Part shown: one piece after another, positions 11,701 through 26,700 of the stretch
Layout of the letters: each line of letters starts with the position of its first letter
Numbering within the stretch: position 1 is the stretch's first letter
From: Dipylidium caninum
Lineage: Eukaryota; Platyhelminthes; Cestoda; Cyclophyllidea; Dipylidiidae
Length of the DNA stretch: 64,000 nucleotides
Direction: 5' to 3'
Assembly: GCA_017562135.1 (NCBI GenBank)
Contig: QEYB01001003.1
Location: 1 to 64,000, forward strand
The notes under the pieces: generated by a model
What the model was told of the DNA's origin: nothing
Databases searched by the model: none
What the model saw: only the letters and a program-made list of their open reading frames with translations
Made by a program: the position numbers and the translations under genes

Positions 11701-14700
11701 TCCCGGGGTCAGGCACACAACCCACCGGTCCACCGGCCACGGATGCAATCACCGTCACGTTGGGGGTGGTGGTGGTGGTGGGGTCGCTAACAGTCGGGAC
11801 GCGGACAACCCGTGGACGGGTCACTCCACATGAAAAGACACCGGGACACATCACAGAGGGCGATGGTCTTTTCAACTCCGAAACACAACACACCAACTGC
11901 CCCCCGGGCCCCCGCCGCCCAACGGACAGCTCACCGGACCGTGGCTAATTAGCTACAAGGGGGACGTACGCGACTCGTTGATCAAGACTGCCCACGTAAA
12001 CACGCGGGTCAAGCAGTCTCCGGTCCGGAACGAAACGCTTCACCTCACCCTGCCAATGTGCGCACAGAGTGGCCGGACAGATGACCAGCGACATGCCCAC
12101 ATCGCCGCCGTCATCGCTCGTGTCGGCGGACCTGCGATGCGCACAAAGGCGGCTGCGGTTGCGGTCGCCTTGGCTGTGGTGGGAGACAAGAGCACAAATG
12201 GTTTGCAAGGTTTTGCCGAGACCCAGATCGTCCGCGAGAATCCCGTGCAATCCGTATTGTTTGAGAAACAGTAGCCAGTTCACACCCTCCTATTATTGAA
12301 AATGATAAATATAAATTGCTAACTAAACTCGGCATTTCACCTGTTCATTTGTTATTACTGCACGACGCTTTTATTTTCAACTGAAAACATTACTATCACG
12401 AAAAAACGTATTCAGACGTGTACAGCTAGGCGGCTGAGGCCTTGCGCAGCAAAGATAATTGAGGTGGCTACGAAACCACAAATGACTTTTCACATCCTCT
12501 TAAGTTTGAAATAAAATGACGAGGGCTGGGAGGAGCGAAAATTAATTCATATGTCCAATCCGGAATCAGTTCAAGTGAAATATAACGAGAGAAGGAGGTT
12601 TAGGGGCAAAAGAACCCACAATGTCTGTTAGTGGCGCTATAAAGCGACAGCTGCGATCAAACTATTTCGCAATTTAAGGAAAAAAAGGCAACCAAAAGTT
12701 GTCACTCAAATTATTATAAATTGGCTTTCACTTGATGCAAGCAAATTTACCACAACCTATCTTCTCAAGTGAAAGGGGAACTCAAGCAGGAGACCATCGA
12801 ACTGAAATCGCCAAAACTGTGTGCATCAAGAAATTCTCCACCTGTCGAGGTATAGCCGAGGACTTAGCCTAAAATCAGCGTACCTGTTGATAGGGACGAA
12901 GTTCTGCATGGATATTCTCATCCGGGAGGTAGAGATTAATGTCATTTGGACGTAGCAAACACTGGACGAAGTGGCGGCCCTTCTCTCGAGTTGCCCGCAG
13001 GGTTGGTGGGAGGCCAGGGCTGGGCGGTTCCGGAGCGGATTCCTTGAGAAGAATCAGAGACCAACAAGATTAGCCAGCCTCATGGCAGGAAAAACAGACG
13101 AAAATTTGAAATTACTCCGCACTCTTGACAGGGCGTGGAACAAAAGTGAGGCTGTTGAATCCGGAGATTGGAAACACATAACCGGAGGTAAAAGACCGAC
13201 CATTTTTTTTAATATGGTTGCAATGACATTTCAGACAAGTGAAAAGGTTCCTCGTTAACTTCATATGCGGACAACGATGTCGGATTACGTTAGGTAAACC
13301 GTTTGTGTGGAGACACGGTCCAGTAAGAACGGACGTTCTAATGCCGCGGTCAAGCTTTTTCGCACATTCTACTTTACGGTTAAAATAGTCTTTTGTTTTG
13401 GCATGGCGGAAGGACGTCAGGACGTCAACAGCAGCAGCACAAAAAAGGACCTTTACATCGCCGCATGCTATTTGCGTTCAGTCAAGGAATGGGGGCCGAA
13501 CGAAGCAAGGAAAACGGCTAAGTGCACTTGCTACAGCGTTTTTACGGCTAAACAAGGGTCACGGATGATTTCAGGAGTTTACAAATGCCAAGAGGAACCT
13601 CGGAGCCGTTAGACGGAAGGGGTGCCCTCACAACACTTGGACGACGGTATCCTGAGGACAGTGGCGATTCTGGCCATCCCCAAGCTGTTAGGGAACTGTC
13701 ACTGGGAGGCGGTAGCCCATAGTCTGCAGGACAGAATCGTCTTGGCCTCACAGGAAATGTGTGCAGGCAAAGACGGCACTCGCTCAAGGGCGTGCAACCC
13801 ATGCGCCTCTTCTGCCTCGGCACTAAATCTCTCCACTTTTGCGCCGAAATGCCCTCGGAGAGGAGAAGCCGGTGCTATACAGCGATCCTGCTCAGACCAT
13901 TACAGCGGCTGTGTATTGTGTGAACAGGTCGAGGGAGGGAGACAAGAATCCTCAACAAAAGAATCTGCTGGTCATTGGGAAAACAAAACCCCCCACACGG
14001 CAGCACCTCGAGGCCGCAAAAAGAGGCAGCTCATGCTGCCTCATCCACTTTATTCAACGCATCTCGTGTCGTCGCATTACCGCATTTTCGGCTCGTTGGA
14101 GCATGCGTTAAGGGGTAAAAACTTGGGCAATATGGAAGAAATAAAAACGCGCTTGGAAAAGCTTTTCAATCCAACAACTGCCTCTACGCCGATAAAAGGT
14201 GCTAAAAAAAAACGATGGAAAATATTTTGTTAATTAGAATGTGAAATTTCCTTAATAAGCAAATGTTTACTTCTGCGCCATGGGAAAAAGATTTCGTTTA
14301 CCTAATACGCTCAACTGACCTAAGCAAATGTATATATCGCTGACTTGAGGTGGTCTCGAAAAAAGCATCTTCCTCTGCCATTGCGGTTGTTACCATCGCC
14401 AAAACCATATGGGTCACCTTATTTCAAACTCTTATGAGAATCCACTCAAAGCAGCCATCTATTCACAAAATGTTGTAAGTCTGTTTGGGTGTTTTCATAA
14501 ACAGGTAACAGCTCGTCGAAAATACGCTCCGAGAAATGGACAAATTTGTCTTTTGCTATCCCCTTTTCACCTCAACTTCAACTGTGGTGATTAGCATTCA
14601 TTAAAGCTCAGTCCTGCCGTTATCACGGTGTTAGAACTGCTTTGCCCGTCTTCATGCCAACCAGTAAAATCCAAGTCCTCCAAGATACGACTGACCTGGT

Positions 14701-17700
14701 GTATGACATCAACTAACAGTTGGCCCATAGATGGGCGAGAAATTCGCGCGGTTGAATTTTGTAGGGGTGAAATGACCTTGCAACTCACTTCGAGAGGTAG
14801 AAGAACAAGGAGCTTGGTGAAGACGTTGGAGGCTAGGAGTCGCACATTGCTACGCGGATCTGCAAAGTGCGGCAGCACGAGAGACGTCAACATGACTACC
14901 ACGTAGGCTAAGAGTGCCTGGAGCGGCGTTGAGGTAGAATTGCTGCTGGAAAGTTTACTGGAATCGTCAAGACTGACACCGTGAAGGCGTGGGGAGAGGG
15001 GTTGTTCACAGGGTACTAGTTGAAGATTGTAGAAAACCTGATTCTCCGCCCGTGGAGTCAAAATGCAGTCGATAATGTCTGGTGAGTAGATGAGTTGAGT
15101 CAAGTACTAACATTTAATTGTTGTAATGCAGACCCTAAACGGAGCACTGAAAAGTTAAAACCATTTTTTCGAGGTAAAATATAACCAGAAATGTTCAAGT
15201 AGTCCGATTCGCTCGCATTAACAGGATCCATAAATCGACGTCAGCTGAACGCTCTTGAGCAAACCCAAGCGGGTGAATAAACAAAGGGCAACAAGCTACG
15301 CCACAATTGTCCTCATCGTGAATTCAGCTCGTCAAGCAGTATGGGAAGACACCACTGACCACCACAAGTGGGTACATTTGGGAGTGACTGGGCGACTTAA
15401 ATTTCGTGGCCACGTAGCTATCCAGCATACAAGGGTCACTTTTATTTTGTGATCGTGTTCCTCCAAGGTAGGCATTGTTCTACGCTACAGGACATCCAAA
15501 GTGCTAATTTTCGGGAGCCGGTAAAATAGAGATGTAACGTCGGCTTATGAGCGCGCCTATTTTAAAGATTTTGTACCAAGTTTAACGAAGGCCTGTGGTC
15601 CTAATGGAGCAAGTCTCGATTATAAGGATACGATAGACGGCTTCCAGGGCGGCCACTTTGTCCGAATCCGATGCCGGGCTGTCGGAAGAAGTGACCAGGA
15701 GGAAGAGGGTGTTAAGAATTATGACAATGAGGACGGAATGGGAGGCGGAAAGGACGGCGAGAGTGTGGGCTGCGGTGAAACGAAGGCGCGGCGATGACGA
15801 GAGTTCGAAGAGCTGGGAGAGAACGTCGTGTCCGTGAGAGAACGCATTGTCAAAGAAACCAGACCCGTAATGAGACCTGTCGGGACACTGGTACCGGATG
15901 ACGGCAACGTAGCAAAAATTACTGCTGGCAAGAGGTGGAGGGATCGGCAAAAAACTTCCAGGTCTGAAGATGCTTTTGGATTTTTATCTAGAGGCGATGA
16001 TAGAGGAATAAGAGGTAAGCTGATAGATAAAAAAACAAGCAGATGATATGTAGCGGTCCGAGAATGAATTAACAAAGGGGAGAATCGGATGTGGGGCCGA
16101 TGAAGATCAGCGACAGCGAGGGAATCAATTGAAATGGCAACATAAAGCGAGTAGGGGGATGCGCAAGGAAAGGTGTGCCGAGAAAGAGCCAAGATTTCAA
16201 AAATCCCCGGTAGGCTTAAAACTAGCTCACCCCGCTCGACGGAAGACACGTTGCATTTTTTCTGCAAAAACTTCACGTCTTCAGCAAAATTGCCGTTCGA
16301 AGAAGTTCCAGCCCTCCGATGCAAAGCAGCAAGAGGTTCAAGCCAAAGGATTTGCCACAGAGTGGGTAGTCTTTGGGGTAAAATCTCCTCCAACTTCGCC
16401 TTTGTGGTGTCAATGTCGGTAGTGAAGGTTCGCAACAAGGCGAATAACGCCATAAAACTGCCACATCTGCGAAGTTGTTGTGTGGATTGTTTCCTACCCG
16501 CAGCGGGTGCAGTTGTTGACGAAATAGCCTGAATGAACGCAGACGAGGGGGCGAATGAAGCAGTTGTTGATACTTTTATGCCTTGTCGACAGACTAAATT
16601 TTAAATTAACATCACTATTTTTGTCCTTTCCACTATCTATTCCCACCCTCTCAGACAGCACATTGAGCCTTTACACGGGAAGCAGCGTCACTTTTGGGCA
16701 TATGAAAACCCTCCAATACGCCGAAAAGCAGAAAAAAATTGGCAACAGAAAGAAGAAACCTATTCACGTACATAATAAACTTAATGGAAGATTGTGATCT
16801 TGCTAAACTCAAGATCTCTTACATGATCCGTTGTTACTTCCAACCCAAGGGAGGACATATGTGCGCACATCGCTTCCCAATCAAAATAAACATTTGTAGA
16901 AAACCCCAAGAGTTAACACAATGTCGCTGTCAAATAGGAAAGCAGACGAACCGTGGTGGAGCAATTATTACCACCGCCACCTCCGCAAACGTCGTCCTTC
17001 TCGCCGTAGGGGATGGTCTTTTCTTCCATCAACAAAGCAGTTAAGCATATGCTTTCACCATCGCCTCCTTTCACTGTTTTGTCAATTAAGGCATCTAAAA
17101 AGAGATTGAGAGAAGAAGATGCGATGGGTAAAAAAATAATTTTGCGAACAAGAACAAACCACTTCATGATCTGTACATTTGGGACACGCTAGTGTGACAA
17201 AGTGACAAACTGTCAGCGCTCGTGGAGGGGTGGAAACGCAAGATGGTGTGCGGAGGGGACAGACATTCGCGAGAACGAACGTCATACTAATTACAGGGAA
17301 TCACTACATTTGACATAATCGGTGACAAGGGTGGGAGACGGCAATAGCTCAGTGACTGATCATTTCATCGCGTGAGAACTACTCCCTGAGCGGGCCAATG
17401 GCAAGTAAATCGACTATGAACAGCTCTTTGACGAAACACAGTTATGGTAGTACCCTTTCTTCCAAAAAATGAGTAGAGAAGAACTAGTGATTAGAATAAC
17501 AATGTAGTAGCAGACAGGATTATACAGGGGCACTTGAGAAAACCCAGCCGCGCAGAGCAAAATCTTAGTGGAAGGCATCTCTTTGAATTTGGTAATATCT
17601 GACGAAGTCTCACACAAAAAGCAAAAGATCCTCCCCCCGCTCTCACCCTTCAATTCTGCATGAATTGTCGTAAGAAAAAACTGTCCATCGCAATCAAAAG

Positions 17701-20700
17701 ACAGTGGGACAAAAAAGGATGAATTGCATAAAGCACAGTAAGACCTCTTTGGGATTAGAAAACCACTTAACTGAGAAATATCAAAGGAATAGCATCCATC
17801 ATCCCAATTTCTCACGACTAAAGATAAGTGGCAAATTAAGCTGCATACACACTTGGACGACTAGAAAGAGGCTTCCTTATACCAATGCAATAAGGAAGTT
17901 GTCATTAAATCAGACCAAATAGGTCAACAAACAACGGAGAGAGAAAACTTTCAACAGTCTGAAAGAAGTGGAGGTCAAATGAACAACGCGTCGCTCATGC
18001 TTCTCTGCACCCCAGAGTACATGTGGTGCAGTTCCTGTCTGGATTACATGGTTTTACCACCGGGTAGCTGTGCACAACGTCACTCATCCTCTGTGTTAGA
18101 GATTACAGAGAGCTTGGTGATCCTAATTCAACATACCCGTTTAAACTGCGACCCGTACTGCTTGTTACAATGAAGAAAATAAGACGGTCCCTCCCGAGCG
18201 TGGCGCAAATAGAGAGTCGGCGAAATAACGCCTTTATTAGAAAAATATCATTTCCAAGCAGCACTTCAAGGGAGTTTCATGAGGGGGAGAGAAGGTTTCA
18301 ACTCGAATCGCACTAGAGTTTAAAATGGAGGTAACACGAGGGGCAGGTTGCGAGGGGAAAAAGAGATTCACAAACTATAAAGTTTATAACCACATCGTGC
18401 AATTTTTTTGTCCAAAATATCAGGAGTCGACAAAGAGAGCAAACGCTTTGATCATTTGATATTTGAGGGGCCAAAAACTTATACGAAACAGTGAGCAGTC
18501 CTGACAAACGGTGTGGAAAGAAGTCAGTGTCAGAAGCAAGTGTTTGGCAAAGAGGAGCTGCTTCAGGCAGACATCCCCAAAATGTGTAAATGGCACAGAG
18601 CCTGTTCACCCAAGATTGTACAAAGGATGTGAATTGGTTCCTGCAAAAATGAGTGTCATATTTCAAAATTGTGTTTGGAGGTATAGGCTAACGCACTCAC
18701 TGGTGCTGAAAGGAACTTTCATCCAGTCGGCATTGTCCCGGCCTTACAAGCAATCACAATCAGGCAAGAGGTTCGCTATCCACAGGGAAGAAAACTCGCC
18801 ATAGTGGCAGGGTAAAATGAAGAGAAAACGGCTTTTTTGATCACATGGGATCTCGCAGGCAAGAAAAATCACAAAAAGTATCCCCAATTATAGAAACAAC
18901 ATTAAGAAAGCAACGGCAAAAACACCAAACGCCATCGAGGACAAGGAAGACATTTGTAATCCACGATACTCGTGCACTCAGTAATCACCAGCAGGAGAAA
19001 ACAGGAATTAAATAGAGGAATATGTGGGAAACCTAATGTCAGGGGTGGCATTTTGCAAATCCGTGCCCTCAGTCACCAAGCCATGCTTTTTTTGCCGTTG
19101 GTTTACGAAATGGAAATGTATAGGAAAAGAGAAGGAGAATACAGCAAAACCCGCCTCGTAAGATAAGAAGCAGATTTGCGGTTGAATTATAAAAACTACA
19201 TATACGAGATATTAAACCTTTGGAGTTACGCAGCGCACAAACTTACCCCACTCGGTGAATTCATCCGGAAGGATGTACTTGGTTAGATTCTGAGTAACTT
19301 TAACGAGGGCTTTCGAAGATGAGACTGCCGATGTGGAGGACGCCGAAGCGGACAAATTTTGGCGGGACTCGCTCCAGAGGAGACGGGCGAGGTTCCATGC
19401 AGCGAGACGTTGGAGGCGTAGATTCTCGCCGGGTTGGGGTAGGTCAAAGTCATTTAAGGGTTGTGCGGAAGTGGCGGCGGTGACACGAATGGTATCCATG
19501 AAAGGACGAATGAGCGGAGTCAGACGACCCGGTGTGACCCAGCCGAAATTTACCAGAGCCGAAGATAAGGAGAGCTCAACACTAAAGAGAACATCATCAC
19601 CACTCAACTCGAATTTTTGACCAAAGTCAAAGTCACTTTAGGACCTTACAAACAATTAAGAAATGAATGGCTGCGAAAATAGACACAAATGGAAAGAGTA
19701 AGCGAATCAACCAAAGCAGAACATATGAAAGTGTGAGTGAGTGGATGGACGAGAGTAAATGAATCAAAAGACAAATGTTTTAGAGACGCCCAAGTAGATT
19801 GGTGACACAAGTGTGGTTGTACAAAAATACATTCGTGATTAAGTGTAAGGAAAAGGATTGGAGAAATGTAACTAACCGCGAACTCCAAAACAGCTGCAAA
19901 GCAAGGCAACGACTGACAGAGAGTTGGGCCTTCTGAAGGGCGCGCTGAACCTCCTCAAATTCCAATTCCGTTAGATTGGTAGTGCTGGATTTGGCTTCGG
20001 CAGAGGCACGCTTTTGTAAGTCCGCACCAACACGATCCAAGAGCGCCTGGCACTCCACCAAATTCAAAACACTTCCGCCACTAAAAAGCGAAATTTCACA
20101 TCCGTAAAAATCGAGCCAAAGAAAGAAATTACCCCACTTAGTCGAGTTAAAGTAGATTTGGGAAAGTAAGGTTGAGCAAAGTTATCAGATAGTATGGGGA
20201 TGTTAGAGATTAGAAAAAGTTTAAGACACGAAACTGTCTACGCTACGTTAGGAGCTAAGGAAACTGCTAACGAATTCCCTAAGAATTAGCACCCAAGTAA
20301 CGCCAATGTTTAAAAGACAGGTATAATGCACCACTCACGCTTTTGGAGGTCCCATGTCAATCGGTAGTTTTGTGGCTTCACAGAGAGCCCGTAGTCGGTG
20401 ACAGTCTTCGTGCATCGCCTTGAATACGCCTAGATTTACAAAAGAGTGGAAAATAAGATATTACTTTGGGGCGCTTCGATTGAGGTGCGACGGGATACTT
20501 AGTAAGAAGCAAAGCGACGTTAACAAAGGGAGAAATGATTTGGCCGGAAGATCCTAGTGGCCAAGTAATGGCTGGTGGACTGGACGATTGAACCACTTGC
20601 ATTTCTGACTGATTACCTAAGGCATAGCTCAATTTCTTCTCATTCTTCTTTTTTTGATCAAAAAAGTTGATTGGAGGAGAAACTATTTCCTAAAAAAAGT

Positions 20701-23700
20701 CGGCCCCAAAAGCAATCGCGTCGTGAGGTAAGGAATGGGAAAAGACACGGTGTGAGGGGAGAGGGAAGAGAATGAGAAAGCATTGTAACAGTGCTTAAGT
20801 GTCAAGGTGAGGGGGGAGACAGACAGAATTTAGAAACGCTATAATGACAAATACACTCAATGGTAGAGAGGGTGGTACAAACGTATATTAATCAAATGTC
20901 AGGTGGCTCTATAAACTATTTTCGCCCTCTCGTTGCAGTGTTTATAATCGACTGAAATATGTGAACTTTACTCAATAAGCGGGCACTCGGATGGAGAAAT
21001 GCATGAATGCTCGAATCGAATGAAAAAAAAAAACGACTGGACTTTAAAAATGTGTGAGTGTAAGAATGCTCGCATTCCAGGTAGACCGAATGAACAAGTA
21101 GACAGGATGACAGTAAAATAAAACGAGAAATCATTGTAGAGATAAAGACAGATGTGAGAGGGGAAGATGGGTCCGAGGAGAGTGGATAGAGGTATTCGAG
21201 AAGAGAAACGAACAATCGTACCGAGTATTTCCTCATAGTAGACCACATTGGTAAGACAATTAGTCAGCCGACTGGGAAAATCGCCTCTCGTATTAGTGGC
21301 GATTGCGGCGGCGGGGGGCCACGCGGCGAGCAGAAGGCTGCCAACGAAACGTTGCATCCCCAACCGATCACGCAGATGCGTTCCTCCCACTACATGCTCC
21401 AGTATGTAGCCGCTCACCGACATTTCCACGTTAACGTTATCGTTGGCACTGCCCCGAGTGTTCCCGGACCCCGTCAACTCGGGCGACGTCTCAGCAATAG
21501 CGACAGGGGGCACAGCGAGGGCGGTGGAGAGATTGTTCTCACAGAGACGGTTGCTCAGGTACGCCAGCAGCCTGGGAAGCAAGGTGAGGGAATGCAAGCG
21601 CTTTAGCAATTTTTAAACGTTTCAAAATTAACCAATGGTTTCCTTTTGCTTTTTAGAAAGAAAGCATTTGTCCGAGGAGAGATATGTCCCGACGTACACC
21701 TCAACAGCGACATTTGCCAAGTATTTTAAAAAGACGGTGTTAATGAACCAGGGAAATATTTGAGATAAAATTAATGGCGGCAGGTTAAAAAGTGAAATGA
21801 ATAAGGGGTAATCAGACGGTCAATAGCTCGGATAGTTCAACATAAAGAATTGAGAACTTTAAAGCAGTCGGAATGTAAAAGTACAGCCGACAAAAGTCGA
21901 CTACATAGAAAGACCCAGCTTTTAACGAGAAGAATAAAATAAGGCGGAAGACATAACACAGTCAAATAATGGCAACGTAAGAGGTAAATCGTATTGGAAA
22001 TATATCCCCAGTGATCCAATTACTGGAGGAAAAATTAAAAAGTGACCTAATCATAGAAATTTTAACCGGTGTCTAATCGAAGGGAGAAAAACGACTCGAA
22101 TGACAAGTCCGGAGACTCACGCAGTAGCAGTAATTCGGGTCTCCAGAGCCACATTCTGCCTTGTACGCTCGTTGATTGAACCCAACTCGTAGCCGCCGAT
22201 GTAGTAAGATTGGGTTGTTTTCTTTGCGAGCGAATAAATTAAAGAAAGGAGATAATGAAAGTAAGCTAGCCCGCATTTTTCGCTCCGCTCATGGTATGCA
22301 CTAGCTTCTCTCATTTTGTAGGCCTAAATTTGCACTTTCTTTTAGCGTTGAAAAAAAACCCAACGAAAAGAATATATAAATAAGCAGGGGATCTCAGAAC
22401 ACCAGACGGTGCCCACGCATAACACCGGCAGAAGAAGAGACGAAAACATGGTGGAACCCGCACATAGAAGTTTACGAGTGGACGCGGCACTACTGAGGAG
22501 CCCAATTGAATTGCATCGCCCTCAGTAGAGTTAACGCTCATCTTTGACAATACCCTTTCGAGGTTATGCAACGATCTCGCCATACTTTGCGTTGGAAATA
22601 GGTTTGGTTTTCAAAGTATACCCCACATAAAAAATAAACGTGATGCGGAAAGAGATGGACCAAGTCTACAACCACCAAATCGGACGCCGTGAGAAAGCGC
22701 ATTCACGCCCACTCTCCTGCATGCATGGGGAGTATGAGTCGCGATGATTCGGTATATCCAAAAGCCCAAACGAGTTCTTTGATTTCGTGATTTAGAGCCA
22801 CCTTGGACAAATGATGCCAGCAATAAGTTTTTTAAGGCTGATGGGTAATCTTTTAGGCATGAAACACTTGTCGGAGTGTCGAAAGATCATGAGGACTCCA
22901 CTCTGCTTCGACATACAGGATGCGGGTCTAATGACCCACAAAATGCACTGCTAAGGCTAAAACTCCTTGCCGTCCATTTGTGTCCACCAATGTTTCAGAC
23001 CGGTGTGGCACAGAGTTTTAGTGAGATACGCTCTTAGCCAAATGACACTACACCCAAATGTGGATAAAAGTTTAGGTATAGACAAACTTGAGACAGAATT
23101 GGCAGATTATGGGTGTGGCAGTTGCTCCCGATAAAATCCGTTTGAGAGGATTTCTGATTTTATCTCGAGGTAGAAATGCAAGAGCTGTAAGAATTGAAAG
23201 CGATGTAAAGTCCGAGCTATCGTTCAAATGTCTCCGTTTAGGGGGTCGTAGACTCCAGTCGATCCCATGAATTTTGGCTTCCAGCATGATCTAATTTTAG
23301 CTTGCCGAGGGTTCAGATTACACACAGCCATTCTGTTGGATAAAGGCTTGAGAGATCACCTTGAAAGCTCATTTTATTAAAAGTTCTCATGCAACTTGTC
23401 AATAAGTGGTGGTGGAAATGTGTAAAAGAAGTGGCGAGGAATAGACTCAGTAGCATGTCTGTGAGTATTTCTGTCTATAACTGGAGTTCTCCACAAAACT
23501 TATCATAATAGGTAATAAACAAAGCTAAATGTTAGAATTTTAAAGAGATTAATTGTATACCAGTGAGGAAGCATGAAACAGTCAGTTCACTCAGATCCCT
23601 ACTCAACCAGTGAAGGAGATAAAAGGTTAAATTTGGACGCGTTTTCAGGAGAGAAACACTGACTTGGCTGGAAGAGGGGGTCAGTAGACGCAACATATTG

Positions 23701-26700
23701 TCGGCGAAAGGAAGAGACGTGGGTTGCATGGCTTGACAGAGCCAAAAGTCTACGCGATTGAGAATGGCGTGTGTTAGTAGTCCAACAGGCATTGCATCAA
23801 CCATTCGATGCCAAAGCTGAAATTCGTGAAGGAGAAAGATTCGAAAATTAATGATAGCGAACAAAGTGGGATTTCGTGTAAGACTCAAACACCAGTTAGT
23901 AATTATCCAATATGCAGGCTGTTGAAGAGTATGTTAATGCAATATGAAGGGTTTCTCGAGGAGAAAAGCTTACATCGCTGACGGAGTGAATTATTTTGGT
24001 GTCAGATTCCAAGAGGACACGATGAAACAACTGTTCAAAGATGCACTCCAACAAGGATACCTCCATCAGCCCGCCAGACTAGAAGAGAAAACAGGCTTAC
24101 AGATTAAATCACAGGACTATGCAGAAAAACGCGAAAAAAGTAAAGCTAGACTCAGTTTGGTAGGACAACTAGACGTTTCTTGGCTTTGATTCCCCCTGGG
24201 GGTACTTAAATGATTTACAAAAGTGGAAATTACAATGTCTCCGAAATAGAAAAGGGTATTCAATTTTCCAACAGATCGACAAAATTGATGAGTTTTGAAG
24301 ATAGTGTGCAAAGCAATTGCTAAGTGTTGAATCCCCTCTCCACTGAGTGATTCTTTCAACATCCTGACACGATAAGATAAAAAAACCCCAACGGTCGAAT
24401 TTGGCCTCAAAAAGGTATGGTTAAAAACACCCACAGGGGAGGGTGGGGCGGTGAGTCAAGTGTCTACCTTTTGCGGACGAAGTGACAGCAGCGAATCGAG
24501 TGTCTCAACTGCGGTCCTACGAATTTCGGAGGAGGAATTATGCAGAAAGTGGAGGACCATGATGACACGCTTCGTGAATACCTCGGTCTGCTCCAAGTCA
24601 CAGGTTCCGTTTGTCAATGATGCACTTGCGTCCTTACAATGAGGCTCCGACGTAGAATTTCTATTTACGGCACAAATTATTCGCAAAATTCAGAAAAATA
24701 TTTTCCCAAAGAGCGCTATTAAAGAAAAGGATTTCCTTTCAGAGAAGAAAGCGCAAAAATTGCAAGTGCAGAAAGTGTTTCAAACTGCATTTTGGATTCC
24801 TCAATCGTTCACCTGAAGCTACCATTTCTCGGAGTGATATCATGAATTCGTCTCAGGGTGATCTCAAAATGAGAAAAGAAAATTAGTGGCAATTTGGAAA
24901 TGGTAGTAAATGAAGGCCGAAACTGTCCCCCTAAAAATATCAATTAGGGAATGAGGCATTCTCAAAACGCCAACTATCGAATTCGATAAAAGGAGCAGGC
25001 AGGAGCAGTCGGCAGGAACCGGGAGAAGGAAGAACAAAGAAATTCAAAGAGGTGGTGAATTACACAAGTTAATCTTTACAGTATGCTAAATAGCGTTGAC
25101 TTCAGATGCAAATTAGGCGTTTTCTGATTAATAACAGTGCTATCACCATTCAATTGTGTTTCTAAATTCGTTTCCGTTTCTTCTAACAAAATAAGGGATA
25201 AGCAGTGTAGTGCAGTGTACCCAGGAGACATTTAAAAAGAAACCTACAAATCAAACAATGCGTTGGGTTGATTAGACGGATTTTTGCCTCTCATAACGGC
25301 TTAAATGCATACCGAGAATGCCATCCGTTTAAGAAATAATTACTCACGTGGCAGAATAGTTGATTAATTTGGATGCAAGAGTCAGCAGGGGTCCGGTGGT
25401 GGGAGAAAGTTCTCCAGCCGCCCGTTCCAGTAGAACCCAGACGTAAGTAACCAGACGGTGGCCGACGGCGTTGCAATGAGCAAGGAGGAGGTCACGAGGG
25501 AGGGCGAGGAGGGCATTGCACGCGGCACAGCGAAGATCTTCCTCTCCTGCCTCCACATCGACCCCCTCCGTACCCAGCTTCCTATTATCGTCTTTGTCGT
25601 TTTCGTAAGAAAGGAGAAGGACATCAGTGAGGGGGCCGTAGATTAAGGGGAGAAGGTCGTGTGCGAGGTCCTATTGACAAATCAAGCGGGTGCGTGTAAG
25701 AGGTGATGAAAGACCACCACGACAACAGAGGCAGAGCAAAGCTTAAGTATTATAAGCGAAAATCATTCAGAGACAATTAAAACGGAGCAGACGTAGAGTA
25801 CCTACACTGCGAGCTGATAGTAGGTAATTAAGGCCCAGGGACTCCCATGTGCTACCATCCAGTTGACCTTAGGTGTGTGGGTGCGTTTCGTTGACTGCTG
25901 CTTCAGATGGCGTTGGCGACGGAAGAGGCAGATGAGGCAGAGAAGGTGTTGAACGACAAGACGCACCTGTTCCACGTCCAAGTGGAGACAGAGCACACCT
26001 AGAAGCTGTGCTGCAGTCTGCCGAACCGGCGCCACGATCTAGACAGTAGGCAAGCAATCTTAAAGACCGAATCAGGCTGCAACCCACCCACGGGGAGTTG
26101 TCTATGGAACTCAAAGGATGCGAGTTGGAAGTTAATCTTATTCTGTGGAATAGGTTACAAAAAAAGAGTTTGTTGTTCCTAAGGTAACACCTTTGTGCCC
26201 CTGAAACAACACCACTGTTCTATTTGGTCTAAATGAAATATGAAAACTTTTCAAGACTCATTAAATGTTCTCGGTTGTCTCCGAAGCGTAGAATTATAGT
26301 GCATGGGTAGGGCTCAAAAGGCCATTGCAAGAAATTATTCCTCTTTAACGTGTCTCACAGGGGGAAAGACTCCCGACCACAGGGAAGCTGGAACTGTTCA
26401 TGCAATCAAATCAACTTTAACTCCTGCTAACTTCAAGAATGTTTAAACATCATATTGGGAGATGCACTGGTTGAACGAATTAACATTTCAAACATTGAGG
26501 ACATACAAGTGGAGAAGAAGGTTCAAAAATGCCTTTGACAATAGTCGATTGTTGTAATACAGGCTTTAAGTCGGTGGGATCGACCTGTTTTGACAAGTAA
26601 TGACAAACTTTCGTGAAACTCCACCACTCTGTCCGTTAGCAAATTACGGGACGATTGAAGTGGACTTATCCATCGTGTAGGATTAAAGGTTGCATGCTAA

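Larger units (their letters stand above)
13290..14305 (+). mobile_element. Degenerate mariner-family DNA transposon in a BTAF1 intron
   Basis: The plus strand encodes broken mariner transposase fragments in shifting frames. Around 13460-13610 is an N-terminal helix-turn-helix-like part ending EEPRSR followed by a stop. Around 13840-14010 is a middle part with QTITAAVYC. Around 14025-14233 is a C-terminal part with [26 protein letters not shown] and LEKLFN. Catalytic acidic positions are lost: the HDN motif reads IGK and the PSDY aspartate is His (SSHY). The first catalytic region appears deleted. TTAGGTAAAC at 13290-13299 is exactly inverted at 14296-14305, giving an element of about 1.0 kb against about 1.3 kb for intact mariners. 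It is antisense to BTAF1 and cannot be autonomous. Confidence 0.85.

Noticed and set aside
15719..16453. Minus-strand open frame of 244 codons as a single exon
   Set aside because: Good GT-AG sites and phase agreement remove its middle (15988-16230) as an intron of BTAF1.
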